64,000 nt of DNA from CAYJHC01 sp964369465 (GCA_964369465.1 CAYJEX010000004.1:25386-89385); one strand, 5' to 3'. Positions 35,768 to 46,132 are shown, counted from the stretch's first letter. Numbers and translations: made by a program. Notes: generated from the letters alone by a model not told the origin.

Positions 35768-38029
35768 ATGCCCGATTTAATTGAAAAAAAAGTAAAATTA
35801 GAAAAAATAATATTTGCAAAAGCAGAAACATCCTTTGTGATAGGTAGCTTTGAAAGTGAGGAAGAGTTCTTTGTTGGGAAAGGCACCCTTCCTTTTCCAC
35901 AAGTTGGAAAAACTTATACGCTTGAGGGTGTTTTTGTTATAGATAAAAAATATGGAGAGCAATTCAATTTTCAAATTGCAAGAGAACAAGCGCCAGAAAA
36001 CGAGGAAGACATTGAAGGTTTGCTTTGCTCAGACATAATAAAGGGAGTAGGCCCCAAAACAGCCAAATTGATTATTGATGAATTTGGGAGCAATACATTA
36101 AATGTTATAGAAGACAATTATGAAATGCTAGAAAAAATAAATGGTATTGGAAAAAAGAAAGCGAAAGAAATACATGAAAGTTATATTACACATATTGAGT
36201 ATGCACATATATCGTTAAAGCTTCAAAAAATGGGAATTGAGCCTAAATATATAGTTGCGATATACGAAATGTATTCTGGAAATTCTGCTGAGATAATAGA
36301 GGAAAATCCATATATTTTAGTGGAAGATATACATGGGATGAATTTTAAAAAAGCTGAAGAAATAGCAAAGAAAATCGGATATCCTGAAGATTCTCCCAAT
36401 AGAATAGAAGCGGCAATTATTTCTGTATTAAAAGAAGAAAACTTGCGCGGGCATACGTTTTCAAGTAGAGAAGAAATCTTAAATTTCGTACATGAACAAC
36501 TTGAGGTTTCTAGAGATGATATTGAAAAATCGTTAGATTTTTTGACGCTAGCCGCAAAGATTATAACGGACAACTTAGATGGGATGGAGCTTATATATAT
36601 TTGGGAAAACTATTATGCAGAAGTAGCAATATGCAGAAAAATGGCACAGCTTGCGATGAGTAATACTCCGAAGCATATATTTGATATTAATGAGGAAATA
36701 AATTTAATAGAGAAAAAAGAGAAGATATTCTTATCTGAAGAACAAAGAGATGGTGTCAAAACAGCTTTGGAAAATAACATAACAATAATAACAGGAGGAC
36801 CTGGAACTGGAAAAACAACTATAATTAATACAATTTTAAAAATACTTGAAAAAATGGATCAAAAGGTCGCTCTTGCAGCACCAACAGGGAGAGCTGCAAA
36901 GAGAATGACTGAATCAAGTGGAAAAGTTGCAAGTACAATACATAGACTTTTGGAGTTTCACTATTCTGACGATGATATGCTTATGTCTTTTGGAAAAAAT
37001 GAAGAAAATCAATTAGAATTTGATTCAATAATTATTGATGAATCGTCAATGGTAGATTTAAAACTCATGGAAGGATTATGTAATGCTATAAAACCAACAA
37101 CTAAGTTGATTATGGTAGGTGACACAGATCAACTTCCACCAGTAGGTGCAGGAAGTGTAATGCAAGATTTTCTGGATTCAGACTGCTTTTCGCAAGTAAG
37201 ATTGAGAGAAATATTTAGGCAAGCGAGTGAGAGTCAAATTGTTGTGTCTGCCCATGCTATTAATAAAGGAGAAATGATTACGGCGAATAAAAGAGATGGT
37301 GATTTCTTTTTTGTAGAGCAAATTGGAGAACAAGCATTAGAAACGGTAATAGAACTGGCAGAAAAAAGATTGCCTAAGTTTCTTCAGGATTGTAACCCCT
37401 TGCGGGATATACAAGTTTTGACTCCAATGAAGAGGGGTGTGCTTGGTACCCACAATTTAAATAACATCTTGCAAGCGATTTGGAATTGTGAATCTACAAA
37501 GAAAAAAGAGTTAAAGATAGGGGAGAAGATTTTTCGTGAAGGAGATAAAGTTATTCAAATAAGAAACAACTATAGCATGGAATACACTATTCATGCAAAG
37601 ACTAATTTCTTACGAGAGGACGACTTTGAAAATGAAGGTGAAGGAGTATTCAATGGAGATATAGGATATATATCTACCATAGATACAGAGTTTAGAACTA
37701 TGACAGTTATATATGATGATGAGAAGTATGTTGAATATGATTGGGAGGAATTTGATCAATTAGAGCTTGCATATGCACTCACTGTGCACAAAAGTCAGGG
37801 AAGTGAGTTTAGAGCTGTGATTATGCCGATTGTAGGGGTTCCGAAAGTTTTGGCTACTAGAAATTTGTTATATACAGGAATAACAAGAGGAAAAGAGTTG
37901 GTAACTTTAGTAGGAGATAAGTGGCTACTAGGGCAAATGATTCAAAATAAGATAGATAAAGGAAGGAATTCAGCTTTAGACATTAGAATGAAAAATACAA
38001 TCCAAGAAAACGACGATTACTTTGTATAG
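35768..38029 (+). CDS. recD2: RecD2-type ATP-dependent DNA helicase
   Basis: 753 residues from ATG 35768 (a GTG two codons earlier is possible; neither has a strong ribosome binding site). An N-terminal OB-like region and helix-hairpin-helix motifs (IKGVGPKTAKLIIDEFG and INGIGKKKAKEI) precede an SF1B helicase: Walker A ITGGPGTGKTT, Walker B IIIDESSMVDL, GDTDQLPPVGAGSV and the C-terminal ALTVHKSQGSEF and YTGITRGKE. RecD2 acts in DNA repair without RecBC. It stands alone between the cca terminator and comFC. Confidence 0.92.
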   Translation: MPDLIEKKVKLEKIIFAKAETSFVIGSFESEEEFFVGKGTLPFPQVGKTYTLEGVFVIDKKYGEQFNFQIAREQAPENEEDIEGLLCSDIIKGVGPKTAKLIIDEFGSNTLNVIEDNYEMLEKINGIGKKKAKEIHESYITHIEYAHISLKLQKMGIEPKYIVAIYEMYSGNSAEIIEENPYILVEDIHGMNFKKAEEIAKKIGYPEDSPNRIEAAIISVLKEENLRGHTFSSREEILNFVHEQLEVSRDDIEKSLDFLTLAAKIITDNLDGMELIYIWENYYAEVAICRKMAQLAMSNTPKHIFDINEEINLIEKKEKIFLSEEQRDGVKTALENNITIITGGPGTGKTTIINTILKILEKMDQKVALAAPTGRAAKRMTESSGKVASTIHRLLEFHYSDDDMLMSFGKNEENQLEFDSIIIDESSMVDLKLMEGLCNAIKPTTKLIMVGDTDQLPPVGAGSVMQDFLDSDCFSQVRLREIFRQASESQIVVSAHAINKGEMITANKRDGDFFFVEQIGEQALETVIELAEKRLPKFLQDCNPLRDIQVLTPMKRGVLGTHNLNNILQAIWNCESTKKKELKIGEKIFREGDKVIQIRNNYSMEYTIHAKTNFLREDDFENEGEGVFNGDIGYISTIDTEFRTMTVIYDDEKYVEYDWEEFDQLELAYALTVHKSQGSEFRAVIMPIVGVPKVLATRNLLYTGITRGKELVTLVGDKWLLGQMIQNKIDKGRNSALDIRMKNTIQENDDYFV

Positions 38030-38187
38030 AAGTAAAGAATAATATATATGAACTGTGTTTGGCAGAGCTGTAATTGTTGTATATTGAATCGGAAATCCAA
38101 AGTTGAAAAAAAATATAAATAAGGGTATAATAATAATACCCCCAGTGTCAAGTTTACATTAAACAAATTGATTAGGGGTTTTACGTA

Positions 38188-38895
38188 ATGATGAACTTTA
38201 TTTTTCCGACAAGCATATATTGCATTGAATGTGGAGCAATTATAAGTAAAGATGTGGAATACTCTTTATGCCACAAATGTATAAAAAAATTTCATTGGAT
38301 TACAGATGAGATATGTATAAAGTGTGGTAGGCTGTTAGAAAACAATCACATGTTTGAAGAATGCAATGATTGCAGAACAAAAACGCACACTTTTGAAAAG
38401 GGATATGTATGTGCCAAATATGGATTGTATGAAAGAACATTAATAATGGATTACAAATATGGAAATATGCCATATTTGGGGAAAATAATAGGCAGCATCA
38501 TGGCAGAACGTATTCTTATAGAAAAAATAGATATTAATGTTGTGATACCAGTGCCAATACATAAAACAAGAAAAATAGATAGAGGATATAATCAGTCGGA
38601 GATATTGGCAAGTGTAATAGCACATAAATTAGATATAGTATGCTATAAGAAAGCAATCATGAGAAAAAAAGAAACGATTCCAATGAAGTCATTAGATTCG
38701 GTTCAGAGGGAACGAAATGTAGCAGAAGCATTTTCAATCAACAATAACTACAATGAAAGAATAAAAGGAAAAACCATATTAATTGTTGATGACATATACA
38801 CGACAGGAAGCACAATAAACAGTGTGGCAAAAGCTTTGACAGAGTTTGAACCTAAACATATATATTTTACTGCATTTGCCGCAGGTAAAAATTAG
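38188..38895 (+). CDS. ComF family protein (ComFC, phosphoribosyltransferase-like)
   Basis: 235 residues. N-terminal zinc-finger Cys pairs (CIECG, CHKC, CIKCG, CNDC) are followed by a type I PRTase domain with NVVIPVPIHKTRKIDRGYNQSE and the PRPP-binding loop TILIVDDIYTTGSTI. ComFC takes part in natural transformation, handling incoming single-stranded DNA in the cytoplasm. No comFA (helicase) is adjacent, so a role in competence is uncertain. Confidence 0.88.
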   Translation: MMNFIFPTSIYCIECGAIISKDVEYSLCHKCIKKFHWITDEICIKCGRLLENNHMFEECNDCRTKTHTFEKGYVCAKYGLYERTLIMDYKYGNMPYLGKIIGSIMAERILIEKIDINVVIPVPIHKTRKIDRGYNQSEILASVIAHKLDIVCYKKAIMRKKETIPMKSLDSVQRERNVAEAFSINNNYNERIKGKTILIVDDIYTTGSTINSVAKALTEFEPKHIYFTAFAAGKN

Positions 38896-38897
38896 TT

Positions 38898-39065
38898 ATA
38901 ACTTGATAGGTCTGTGATTGAAAATCCAAGCCAGTTACGGGCAAAAGGATCCACGTAAGCTATCTAAATAATAGATAGTGATCATGGCGTAGCTTAGAAG
39001 TAAGTCCTCCGAAAATCGGATAAAGGCGAGTGTGGGGTCAAAGATCAGGTCAGCTATCAAGTTAT
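38898..39065 (+). ncRNA. raiA-motif structured RNA
   Basis: A highly structured non-coding element directly upstream of the hpf/raiA gene. It is closed by a perfect 12-bp stem (ATAACTTGATAG 38898-38909 with CTATCAAGTTAT 39054-39065). Inside are GAAAATCC, AAGCCAGTTACGGGC, GGATCCACGTAAGC, an internal AAGCTATCT / AGATAG hairpin and GGCGTAGCTTAGAAG. Position, length and composition match the raiA motif described upstream of raiA in Firmicutes and Actinobacteria. Its function is not settled; it is a separate ncRNA, not a classical riboswitch. A covariance search would be decisive. Confidence 0.75.
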
Positions 39066-39119
39066 TATATAGTTATATCAAACACTATCTTATGGTGTTA
39101 CAAGAAACGGAGGCTGAGT

Positions 39120-39650
39120 ATGAAAACTAATATTGTGAGTAAGAATATCCATGTAAGTGACAGTTTCAAAGATGTTATTGAAAGAAAAATTGATAAACTA
39201 GACAAATATTTCGTAGGTAGTACAGAAGCAAAGGTTGTCCTTTCGGCTGGGAAAACATGGCAAAAAGTAGAAGCCACTATTATTACTAAGGGGTCAATAT
39301 TTAGAGCTGAACAGCAAGCTCATGATTTGGGAGAAGGAATTGACAGTGTAGTGGAGAAACTTTCGAACCAAATGTCCAAATATAAGAAAAAACTTCAAAA
39401 GAAGCATAAAGAAATGGGTGACGTTGAGCTATTGTTTGGCAGCTGGCCAGAAAAAGAAGAAGAAATAGAAGAAGATGTAATTAAGACGAAAAGTTTCGTA
39501 TTGACACCTATGACAATAGATGAGGCGATAATGCAAATGGAATTATTGAGTCATGAATTTTTTGTTTTTATGGATGGAAATTCAGGTAAAGTAAATGTAC
39601 TTTATAAAAGAAAAGATAAAGGTTATGGCTTGATTGACCCGGAATATTAA
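39120..39650 (+). CDS. hpf: Ribosome hibernation-promoting factor, long form (HPF/RaiA)
   Basis: 176 residues. ATG 39120 is preceded by CGGAGG; the frame's upstream extension lies in the raiA RNA and is not coding. N-terminal domain NIHVSDSFKDVIERKIDKLDKYF matches the ribosome-binding HPF fold. The C-terminal domain (VIKTKSFVLTPMTIDEAIMQMELLSHEFFVFMD) dimerises ribosomes to 100S in stationary phase. Confidence 0.95.
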   Translation: MKTNIVSKNIHVSDSFKDVIERKIDKLDKYFVGSTEAKVVLSAGKTWQKVEATIITKGSIFRAEQQAHDLGEGIDSVVEKLSNQMSKYKKKLQKKHKEMGDVELLFGSWPEKEEEIEEDVIKTKSFVLTPMTIDEAIMQMELLSHEFFVFMDGNSGKVNVLYKRKDKGYGLIDPEY

Positions 39651-39654
39651 AATT

Positions 39655-39678
39655 AATAAGCCCAATAGGGCTTATTTT
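39655..39678 (+). terminator. Short hairpin terminator after hpf
   Basis: AATAAGCCC / GGGCTTATT with AATA loop, followed by TT only; a weak terminator that may allow read-through into cdaA. Confidence 0.6.
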
Positions 39679-39711
39679 AAGTAGGCATAAAATATAAACT
39701 AAGGAGAAGAT

Positions 39712-40560
39712 GTGAAAGAACTTATTGACCAAATTGCAAATGCGTTTTCAATCGCAACAATATTTGATATAGCAATTATGGCGCTGATAATATATAAAAT
39801 ATTAGGGTTTATTCGAGAGAGTCGTGCTGAACAACTCGTGAAAGGGCTTATTCTTATTGTACTTATTGCAACTCTATCAGAATGGCTGGATTTATACACG
39901 ATACACTGGATTTTTGGAGAGGCAATGACTATTGGTATACTTGCTCTGGTTATTCTTTTTCAACCAGAACTTAGAAGGGGATTAGAACAAGTTGGAAGAG
40001 CCAATATTGTAGCGTCTTCAATAAAGAACTTGGCTGATGTCAATGGTGAAAAAACGGTAGAGGAAATAGCAAAAGCAATTAACAGATTTTCTGCTGACAA
40101 AACAGGAGCGTTGATCGTAATAGAAAGAACGACAGCACTTGATGATATAGCTAATGGAGGGACTATACTAAATGCTCGCCTATCTTCAGATCTTTTAGGG
40201 AATATATTTTATTCAGGTACGCCACTTCATGACGGAGCAGTAATTATTAGAGGAGACACAATATTGGCGGCTGGTTGTGTATTGCCACTTACGCAAAACC
40301 AGAATTTGCCTACAGAATTAGGGACAAGACATAGAGCGGGAATAGGAATATCAGAAAATTCAGATTGTGTTGCAATAATGGTTTCGGAAGAGACAGGGAT
40401 AATCTCTATAGCCAAAGAGGGAGTTATAACTAGAGAAATAGAAGAAAAAACACTGGTAAACATTTTAAATGAAGTGTTTACATATGAAAAACAGACGCTT
40501 GCTAACAGGCTGAATTTCTTCAAGAAAAAGTCTGGAGGTAAAAAAAATGTTCAACAATAA
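39712..40560 (+). CDS. cdaA: Diadenylate cyclase CdaA
   Basis: 282 residues; GTG start with AAGGAGAAG upstream. Three N-terminal membrane helices precede a DAC domain with both catalytic motifs, LHDGAVIIRGD and GTRHRAGIG, intact. It makes c-di-AMP from two ATP and controls potassium and osmotic balance and cell-wall homeostasis. First gene of the conserved cdaA-cdaR-glmM operon; overlaps cdaR by 14 bases. Confidence 0.96.
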   Translation: MKELIDQIANAFSIATIFDIAIMALIIYKILGFIRESRAEQLVKGLILIVLIATLSEWLDLYTIHWIFGEAMTIGILALVILFQPELRRGLEQVGRANIVASSIKNLADVNGEKTVEEIAKAINRFSADKTGALIVIERTTALDDIANGGTILNARLSSDLLGNIFYSGTPLHDGAVIIRGDTILAAGCVLPLTQNQNLPTELGTRHRAGIGISENSDCVAIMVSEETGIISIAKEGVITREIEEKTLVNILNEVFTYEKQTLANRLNFFKKKSGGKKNVQQ

Positions 40561-41521
40561 AACTTTGAATGTTGTTTTTTCGATTGTACTTGCAATACTA
40601 CTATGGGTTTTCGTAGTTGTAGAAATCAACCCACAGACAAGTAAAAAATTCACTGGAGTTGAAGTTCAATATATAAATGCAAATGGACTGGACGCAAAAG
40701 ACTTGGCAGTATATGATGCAGGGACTGTTACAGTAGATGTGGAATTAGAAGGCAATAGTAATGTTCTAAATGCTATGACTGCAGCTGATATATCTGTGAC
40801 AGTTGACCTTTTCGGAAGAGAAAAAGGAGAAAATTCCATACCTGTTTCTGTTCAAGTTCCAGAAGGTGTGAGGGTAGCTTCTGTTTCACCTGAAAATATT
40901 CAGGTACTTATTGAGGATAAAATTACAATTTCTAAAGAATTAGAGCTAAATATTATAGGAAGTATTCCTTCAAATTATAAATTAAGTGCAACAATATTTA
41001 ATCCAACGCAAGTAAATATAAGTGGTCCGGAATCCTTAGTTTCACAGGTTGACAGAGCGGTAGCTGAAATTTCTTCCGAATCAATTACAGGTGAAAAAAT
41101 AACTGTTTCTGCGACAGTTAAAGCATATAATAAAGAAGGAAAAGAAATTAAAGGGCTTACAATATCACATAATACTGCAACGGCTACGCTAGAATTTACT
41201 ATTGAAGAAACGGAAACAGGAGAGGGAACAGTTTATTACTATTATTCGTCTGACGATATTAGTGTTAATAATTTGAGTGAAAACCTTGAAGCAATTATAG
41301 AACAAGCACAAATCAGGGTTATTGTTACAGCGGATAGATCTATACTTGAAACTATAAGAAAAGAAGATATAATTCTTTCTGTAAATTTAGAAGACCTTAT
41401 TGAGGGGAACTATACTTTGGATATAAAGACAACGACGGCACTTAACTTGACCGAAATTGTTGTAGAACCCTTAAATATTGAAGTGGAAATCAAAACAAAA
41501 GGGGAGGTAGAAAGTGAGTAG
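40547..41521 (+). CDS. cdaR: YbbR-domain protein CdaR, regulator of CdaA
   Basis: 324 residues: one N-terminal membrane helix (VVFSIVLAILLWVFVVVEI) and three to four extracytoplasmic YbbR repeats, each with the pattern ...PSNYKLSATIFNPTQVNISGPESLV. CdaR binds and modulates CdaA. The start has CTGGAGG upstream, inside cdaA. Overlaps glmM by 8 bases. Confidence 0.92.
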   Translation: MFNNKTLNVVFSIVLAILLWVFVVVEINPQTSKKFTGVEVQYINANGLDAKDLAVYDAGTVTVDVELEGNSNVLNAMTAADISVTVDLFGREKGENSIPVSVQVPEGVRVASVSPENIQVLIEDKITISKELELNIIGSIPSNYKLSATIFNPTQVNISGPESLVSQVDRAVAEISSESITGEKITVSATVKAYNKEGKEIKGLTISHNTATATLEFTIEETETGEGTVYYYYSSDDISVNNLSENLEAIIEQAQIRVIVTADRSILETIRKEDIILSVNLEDLIEGNYTLDIKTTTALNLTEIVVEPLNIEVEIKTKGEVESE

Positions 41522-42872
41522 GCTCTTTGGAACAGATGGTGTGAGAGGTATCGCAAACCTAGAATTAACACTTGAATTAGCTTATAAATTAGGTAAGGCT
41601 GGGGCAACGACTATTGCAAAAAAAACCAATTCTGCCCAACCGATGATTATTATTGGAAAAGATACTAGAATTTCTGGAGATATGCTTGAAGATGCATTAG
41701 CTGCAGGAATAATGTCTGTAGGTGGGAATGTAGTTAAATTAGGAGTGCTTCCCACTCCAGCAGTAGCGTATTTGATAAAATACTATAATGCAGATGCAGG
41801 TGTAGTCATTTCTGCATCTCACAATACATTTGAATATAACGGTATAAAGTTTTTTGATGGAGAAGGATTCAAACTGGGAGACGAAGTTGAAGATGAAATT
41901 GAAGAATTAATACAAAAGAACTTAATATTAGAAAAAACGGTAACGGGGGAAAAAATTGGAAAAGTACTTTATTTTCAAGAAGACCCATCTGAGTTATATG
42001 TTGAATACCTTTTGAGTACTATAGGGATAGATTTACAAGGAAAAAAAATAGTTTTAGACTGTGCAAATGGTGCGGCTTCTAGCATAGCAAAGAAAACATA
42101 TGAAAGGTTAGGTGCTGAGGTCATTGCAATCTCGAATGAACCAAATGGCATTAATATTAATGAGAACTGTGGGTCAACACATCCTGAAAATCTTCAAAAC
42201 CTCGTTGTGGAGGAAAAAGCTGATTTTGGAATGGCATATGATGGAGATGCAGATAGATTAATAGCTGTAGATGAAAAAGGAAGATTGGTGGATGGAGATA
42301 AATTAATTTGCATTTGTGGGAAAAAACTATTAGATGAGGATCTTTTAAAAAATAAAGAAATAACAGTGACTGTGATGAGCAACATTGGGCTTCACCGATT
42401 TGCAGAGGAAAATGGAATGAGCGTAACTGTTACGAAAGTAGGAGATAGATATGTGCTTGAAAAAATGCTTCTATCTGGATCAGTGCTTGGAGGAGAGCAA
42501 TCAGGTCATATGATTTTTCTCAACCATTCTACTACAGGCGATGGAATACTTTCCTCGTTACAAGTGTCTGAAACGATTGTCAAATCTGGAAAGAAATTAT
42601 CGAAACTTTCAGATGAGATAAATATTTTCCCCCAAATATTAGTAAATGCAAAGGTGAATAATGATAATAAAACGAAAATAGAAAACGATATAGAAATACA
42701 AAATCTAATAAGTGAATTCAAAAGTGAACTATCAGATAAAGGACGAATTTTGATACGTCCATCTGGGACAGAGCCTGTAGTCCGTGTTATGATAGAAGGA
42801 AGCGAAATAGAAGTTATAGAGAAAATGGCGTATGAATTAGCAGGCTTAATAGAAAAAAGATATGAAAATTAG
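41514..42872 (+). CDS. glmM: Phosphoglucosamine mutase GlmM
   Basis: 452 residues; GTG start (gene reads MSRLFGTDGVRGIAN). Phosphoserine loop GVVISASHNTFEYNGIKFF, metal loop DGDADR and sugar-binding GEQSGH are all present. It converts glucosamine-6-phosphate to glucosamine-1-phosphate for peptidoglycan; in B. subtilis it also inhibits CdaA. Coupled to cdaR. Confidence 0.96.
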   Translation: MSRLFGTDGVRGIANLELTLELAYKLGKAGATTIAKKTNSAQPMIIIGKDTRISGDMLEDALAAGIMSVGGNVVKLGVLPTPAVAYLIKYYNADAGVVISASHNTFEYNGIKFFDGEGFKLGDEVEDEIEELIQKNLILEKTVTGEKIGKVLYFQEDPSELYVEYLLSTIGIDLQGKKIVLDCANGAASSIAKKTYERLGAEVIAISNEPNGININENCGSTHPENLQNLVVEEKADFGMAYDGDADRLIAVDEKGRLVDGDKLICICGKKLLDEDLLKNKEITVTVMSNIGLHRFAEENGMSVTVTKVGDRYVLEKMLLSGSVLGGEQSGHMIFLNHSTTGDGILSSLQVSETIVKSGKKLSKLSDEINIFPQILVNAKVNNDNKTKIENDIEIQNLISEFKSELSDKGRILIRPSGTEPVVRVMIEGSEIEVIEKMAYELAGLIEKRYEN

Positions 42873-42896
42873 AAGTTGTTTAGAAAGGTTTAACAT

Positions 42897-44729
42897 ATGT
42901 GCGGGATAGTTGGATATATAGGAGAAAAAAACAGAGCGAGAGAAGTATTATTAGATGGGCTCACAAGTTTGGAATATAGAGGATATGATTCTTCTGGAGT
43001 GGCTATAATATCAGAGGGTGAATTGTTTCTTAGAAAAGAAGTTGGTGGATTAGATGATCTAAAAGAAAAAATCAAAAATGAAGAATTTAATGGTAACATT
43101 GGGATAGGGCATACTAGATGGGCAACACATGGAGCACCATCAGAAATAAATTCACATCCTCACTTATCTGAAAAGGGGAAGATTGCCGTAGTACACAATG
43201 GAATAATAGAAAATTATTCTGAAATAAAAGAATGGTTGATTTCAGAACATGGAATAAAGTTTAAATCAGAGACAGACACAGAAGTAATTGCACAACTAAT
43301 TGAAATTCTTTATGAAGGGGATCTGTACGTTGCAATTAAAGATGCAGTATCTAGAATGAGAGGAGCATATGCAATAGGTGTAATTGCACTGTCTGAACCT
43401 GATAAAATTATTGCAGTTAGAAAAGATGCTCCTTTGATTGTAGGTTTGGGCAAGGAAGAAAATTATATTGCCTCTGATGTTCCTGCTATTCTAAAACACA
43501 CGAGAAAAGTTTACTTCATTGAAAATGATGAAATAGTTATTCTTACAAAAAATGATGTAGATATATATAATGAAGATGGAGACATTGTTACACATGAAAT
43601 AAAAGAAATTGACTGGGATGTAAACGCTGCCGAAAAAGGTGGGTATGAACATTTTATGTTGAAAGAAATTCATGAACAGCCAAAAGGAATTGAGGAAACT
43701 TTAAATCAGAGACTTACGGAAGATGGAAAGATTAAACTAGATGGAATAACTTTGTCAAAAGAAGATATAAAGAACTTCACAAAAATATATATTGTGGCAT
43801 GCGGTACAGCATATCATGCAGGGCTTGTTGGAAAATATATAATTGAAAAAATGGCAGGTATTCCTGTTGAGATAGATGTTGCTTCAGAATTTAGATATAG
43901 AGATCCTTTTGTTGATGAAAAAACACTGTTTATTGCAATAAGCCAATCAGGTGAAACGCTAGATACTTTAGCCGCTCTTAGAGAAGCAAAAAGAAAAGGT
44001 GCAAGAATTTTATCGGTTGTCAATGTAGTTGGAAGTTCAGTTGCAAGGGAATCAGATGATGTGTTTTATACATGGGCAGGACCAGAAATAGCTGTTGCAT
44101 CGACAAAAGCATACACAACACAACTAGTGTGTATGTACTTGATTGCGCTATATATGGGAGAGTCCATAGGCAAAATATCAAATGAATATTATAGAAAAAT
44201 AATAAAAGAACTAAAAGAAGTTCCTAATAAAATAACCAGCATTTTAGAGAAAGAAAAAGAAATCAAGCAGATTGCAAAGAGATTTTATAGCAGAGAAAAA
44301 GTTTTCTTTATTGGCAGAGGAATGGATGCAGCTGTGTCATATGAGGCATCTTTGAAACTAAAAGAAATTTCATACATTAATTCGTTTGCGATTGCGGCAG
44401 GTGAGTTAAAACATGGTACGATTGCTCTTATGGAGGAAGAAGCGCTTGTTTTTGCTCTGGCTACTCAAGATTTTCTTCTAGAAAAGATGGTGTCGAATAT
44501 CGAAGAAATTCGAGCAAGAAAAGCTTATGTAGTTGGTTTGACTAAAATGTGGGGAAAAGATATAGAAGAGAAGTGTGATGAAGCAATATATATCCCTGGA
44601 TGTATGGATGAAATAAGTCCTCTTTTAGCTGTTGTCCCTATGCAAATATACTCATATTACGTTGCTCTTTTTAGAGGATGCAATATTGATAAACCAAAAA
44701 ATTTAGCTAAATCAGTTACGGTGGAATAG
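42897..44729 (+). CDS. glmS: Glutamine--fructose-6-phosphate aminotransferase GlmS
   Basis: 610 residues beginning MCGIVGYIG with the N-terminal nucleophile Cys2. The glutaminase domain (RGYDSSGVAI, GHTRWATHGAPSEINSHPH) is followed by two SIS isomerase domains (ACGTAYHAGL, SQSGETLDTL). It makes glucosamine-6-phosphate, feeding GlmM. Only 24 bases separate it from glmM, so there is no room for the glmS ribozyme that controls glmS in many Firmicutes; regulation must act elsewhere. Confidence 0.97.
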   Translation: MCGIVGYIGEKNRAREVLLDGLTSLEYRGYDSSGVAIISEGELFLRKEVGGLDDLKEKIKNEEFNGNIGIGHTRWATHGAPSEINSHPHLSEKGKIAVVHNGIIENYSEIKEWLISEHGIKFKSETDTEVIAQLIEILYEGDLYVAIKDAVSRMRGAYAIGVIALSEPDKIIAVRKDAPLIVGLGKEENYIASDVPAILKHTRKVYFIENDEIVILTKNDVDIYNEDGDIVTHEIKEIDWDVNAAEKGGYEHFMLKEIHEQPKGIEETLNQRLTEDGKIKLDGITLSKEDIKNFTKIYIVACGTAYHAGLVGKYIIEKMAGIPVEIDVASEFRYRDPFVDEKTLFIAISQSGETLDTLAALREAKRKGARILSVVNVVGSSVARESDDVFYTWAGPEIAVASTKAYTTQLVCMYLIALYMGESIGKISNEYYRKIIKELKEVPNKITSILEKEKEIKQIAKRFYSREKVFFIGRGMDAAVSYEASLKLKEISYINSFAIAAGELKHGTIALMEEEALVFALATQDFLLEKMVSNIEEIRARKAYVVGLTKMWGKDIEEKCDEAIYIPGCMDEISPLLAVVPMQIYSYYVALFRGCNIDKPKNLAKSVTVE

Positions 44730-44799
44730 TATTCCGATTAAATGAACTATATATAATAAGACGTTAAGAGAAGTATTGTTGAGTTGTGAGGGTAAAAAC

Positions 44800-46068
44800 A
44801 TGAAAAAAAATGAAAAACTTGAATATGATGTAAGAGACATAAGTTTGGCACCAGAAGGCCATAGGAAAATACAATGGGTTAAAGAACACATGCCAATACT
44901 TGCAGGTTTAGAAGAAGAATTTTCAAAAACAAAACCTTTTGAAGGAGTTAAAGTTAGTCTTTCTATACATTTTGAAGCAAAGACGGCATACCTTTGCAAA
45001 GTACTTGTAGCAGGAGGAGCGGAACTAAGAGCGACAGGAAGTAACGTTTTATCAACAAAAGACGATGTTGCCGCTGCGCTGGCAGACAGTGGTGTATCTG
45101 TTTTTGCACATTATAATGCGACACAAGAAGAGTATTATAACCATTTGCTTAAGACGTTAGAGCACAAACCAAATATAGTTATAGATGATGGTGGTGATTT
45201 GATTTCAATTCTTCACAAAGACAGGCCAGATTTAGCAGAAGAAACATGGGGCGGTTGCGAAGAGACAACTACGGGGATAATAAGGCTAAAGGCAATGGAC
45301 AAAGCTGGTATGCTTATGTTTCCTATGTTGGCAGTTAATGATGCAGATTGCAAGCATTTGTTTGATAATAGATATGGAACGGGGCAATCAGTTTGGGACG
45401 CAATAATGAGAACAACAAATTTGATTATTGCAGGAACAACAGTTGTTGTAGGAGGCTATGGGTGGTGTAGCAAAGGGATAGCTATGAGAGCAAGCGCACT
45501 TGGAGCAAAGGTTATTGTTACAGAAATAAATCCTGTAAAAGCAATTGAAGCAAAGATGGATGGGTATGATGTAATGAAAATGGAAGACGCAGCTCTCCTC
45601 GGAGATTTCTTCGTTACGGCAACAGGGTGTGCTGATACGATAAGTTTGGAACATATGAAACTTATGAAAAACAATGCGATATGTTGCAATGCGGGGCACT
45701 TTGATGTGGAAGTAGATATTAATGGACTTAGAAAAGTTGCAAGAGAAGAAAAAGAAGTAAGAGAAAATTTGACTAGATTTGTGTTGGACAATGGGAAGTG
45801 CGTAAATATTATTTGCCAAGGAAGACTTGTAAATATTGCGGCAGCAGATGGACACCCTGCTGAAATAATGGATCTAAGCTTTGCCGTTCAAGCATTATCC
45901 GCATTATATATTTTGAATAACAAGGGACAACTTCCTAATAAACTAATAGATGTTTCGGAAGAAATAGATGGATTGATAGCAAAACGCAAGTTAGAAAGTT
46001 GGGGAATTAAAATAGACGAATTAACTAAAGAACAGGATGAGTATTTAAATAGCTGGAAATTAGACTAA
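44800..46068 (+). CDS. ahcY: Adenosylhomocysteinase
   Basis: 422 residues. ATG 44800 is chosen because GAGGG precedes it. Sequence SLSIHFEAKTAYL, DDGGDL, GCEETTTGIIRL, NAVNDADCKH-type substrate residues, and the NAD loop VVGGYGWCSKGIAMRASALGAKVIVTEINP are visible. It splits S-adenosylhomocysteine to homocysteine and adenosine, part of the methyl cycle. It is the short form usual in bacteria and archaea without the 40-residue insert. Confidence 0.93.
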   Translation: MKKNEKLEYDVRDISLAPEGHRKIQWVKEHMPILAGLEEEFSKTKPFEGVKVSLSIHFEAKTAYLCKVLVAGGAELRATGSNVLSTKDDVAAALADSGVSVFAHYNATQEEYYNHLLKTLEHKPNIVIDDGGDLISILHKDRPDLAEETWGGCEETTTGIIRLKAMDKAGMLMFPMLAVNDADCKHLFDNRYGTGQSVWDAIMRTTNLIIAGTTVVVGGYGWCSKGIAMRASALGAKVIVTEINPVKAIEAKMDGYDVMKMEDAALLGDFFVTATGCADTISLEHMKLMKNNAICCNAGHFDVEVDINGLRKVAREEKEVRENLTRFVLDNGKCVNIICQGRLVNIAAADGHPAEIMDLSFAVQALSALYILNNKGQLPNKLIDVSEEIDGLIAKRKLESWGIKIDELTKEQDEYLNSWKLD

Positions 46069-46132
46069 ATTCAAGTTGTTCAGTTACATGTCTTGGTGCA
46101 ATAACTATGCGTCAAACAAATAGAATAAATTA

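Noticed and set aside
42873..42896. glmS ribozyme upstream of glmS
   Set aside because: Only 24 bases separate glmM from glmS, too short for the ribozyme.
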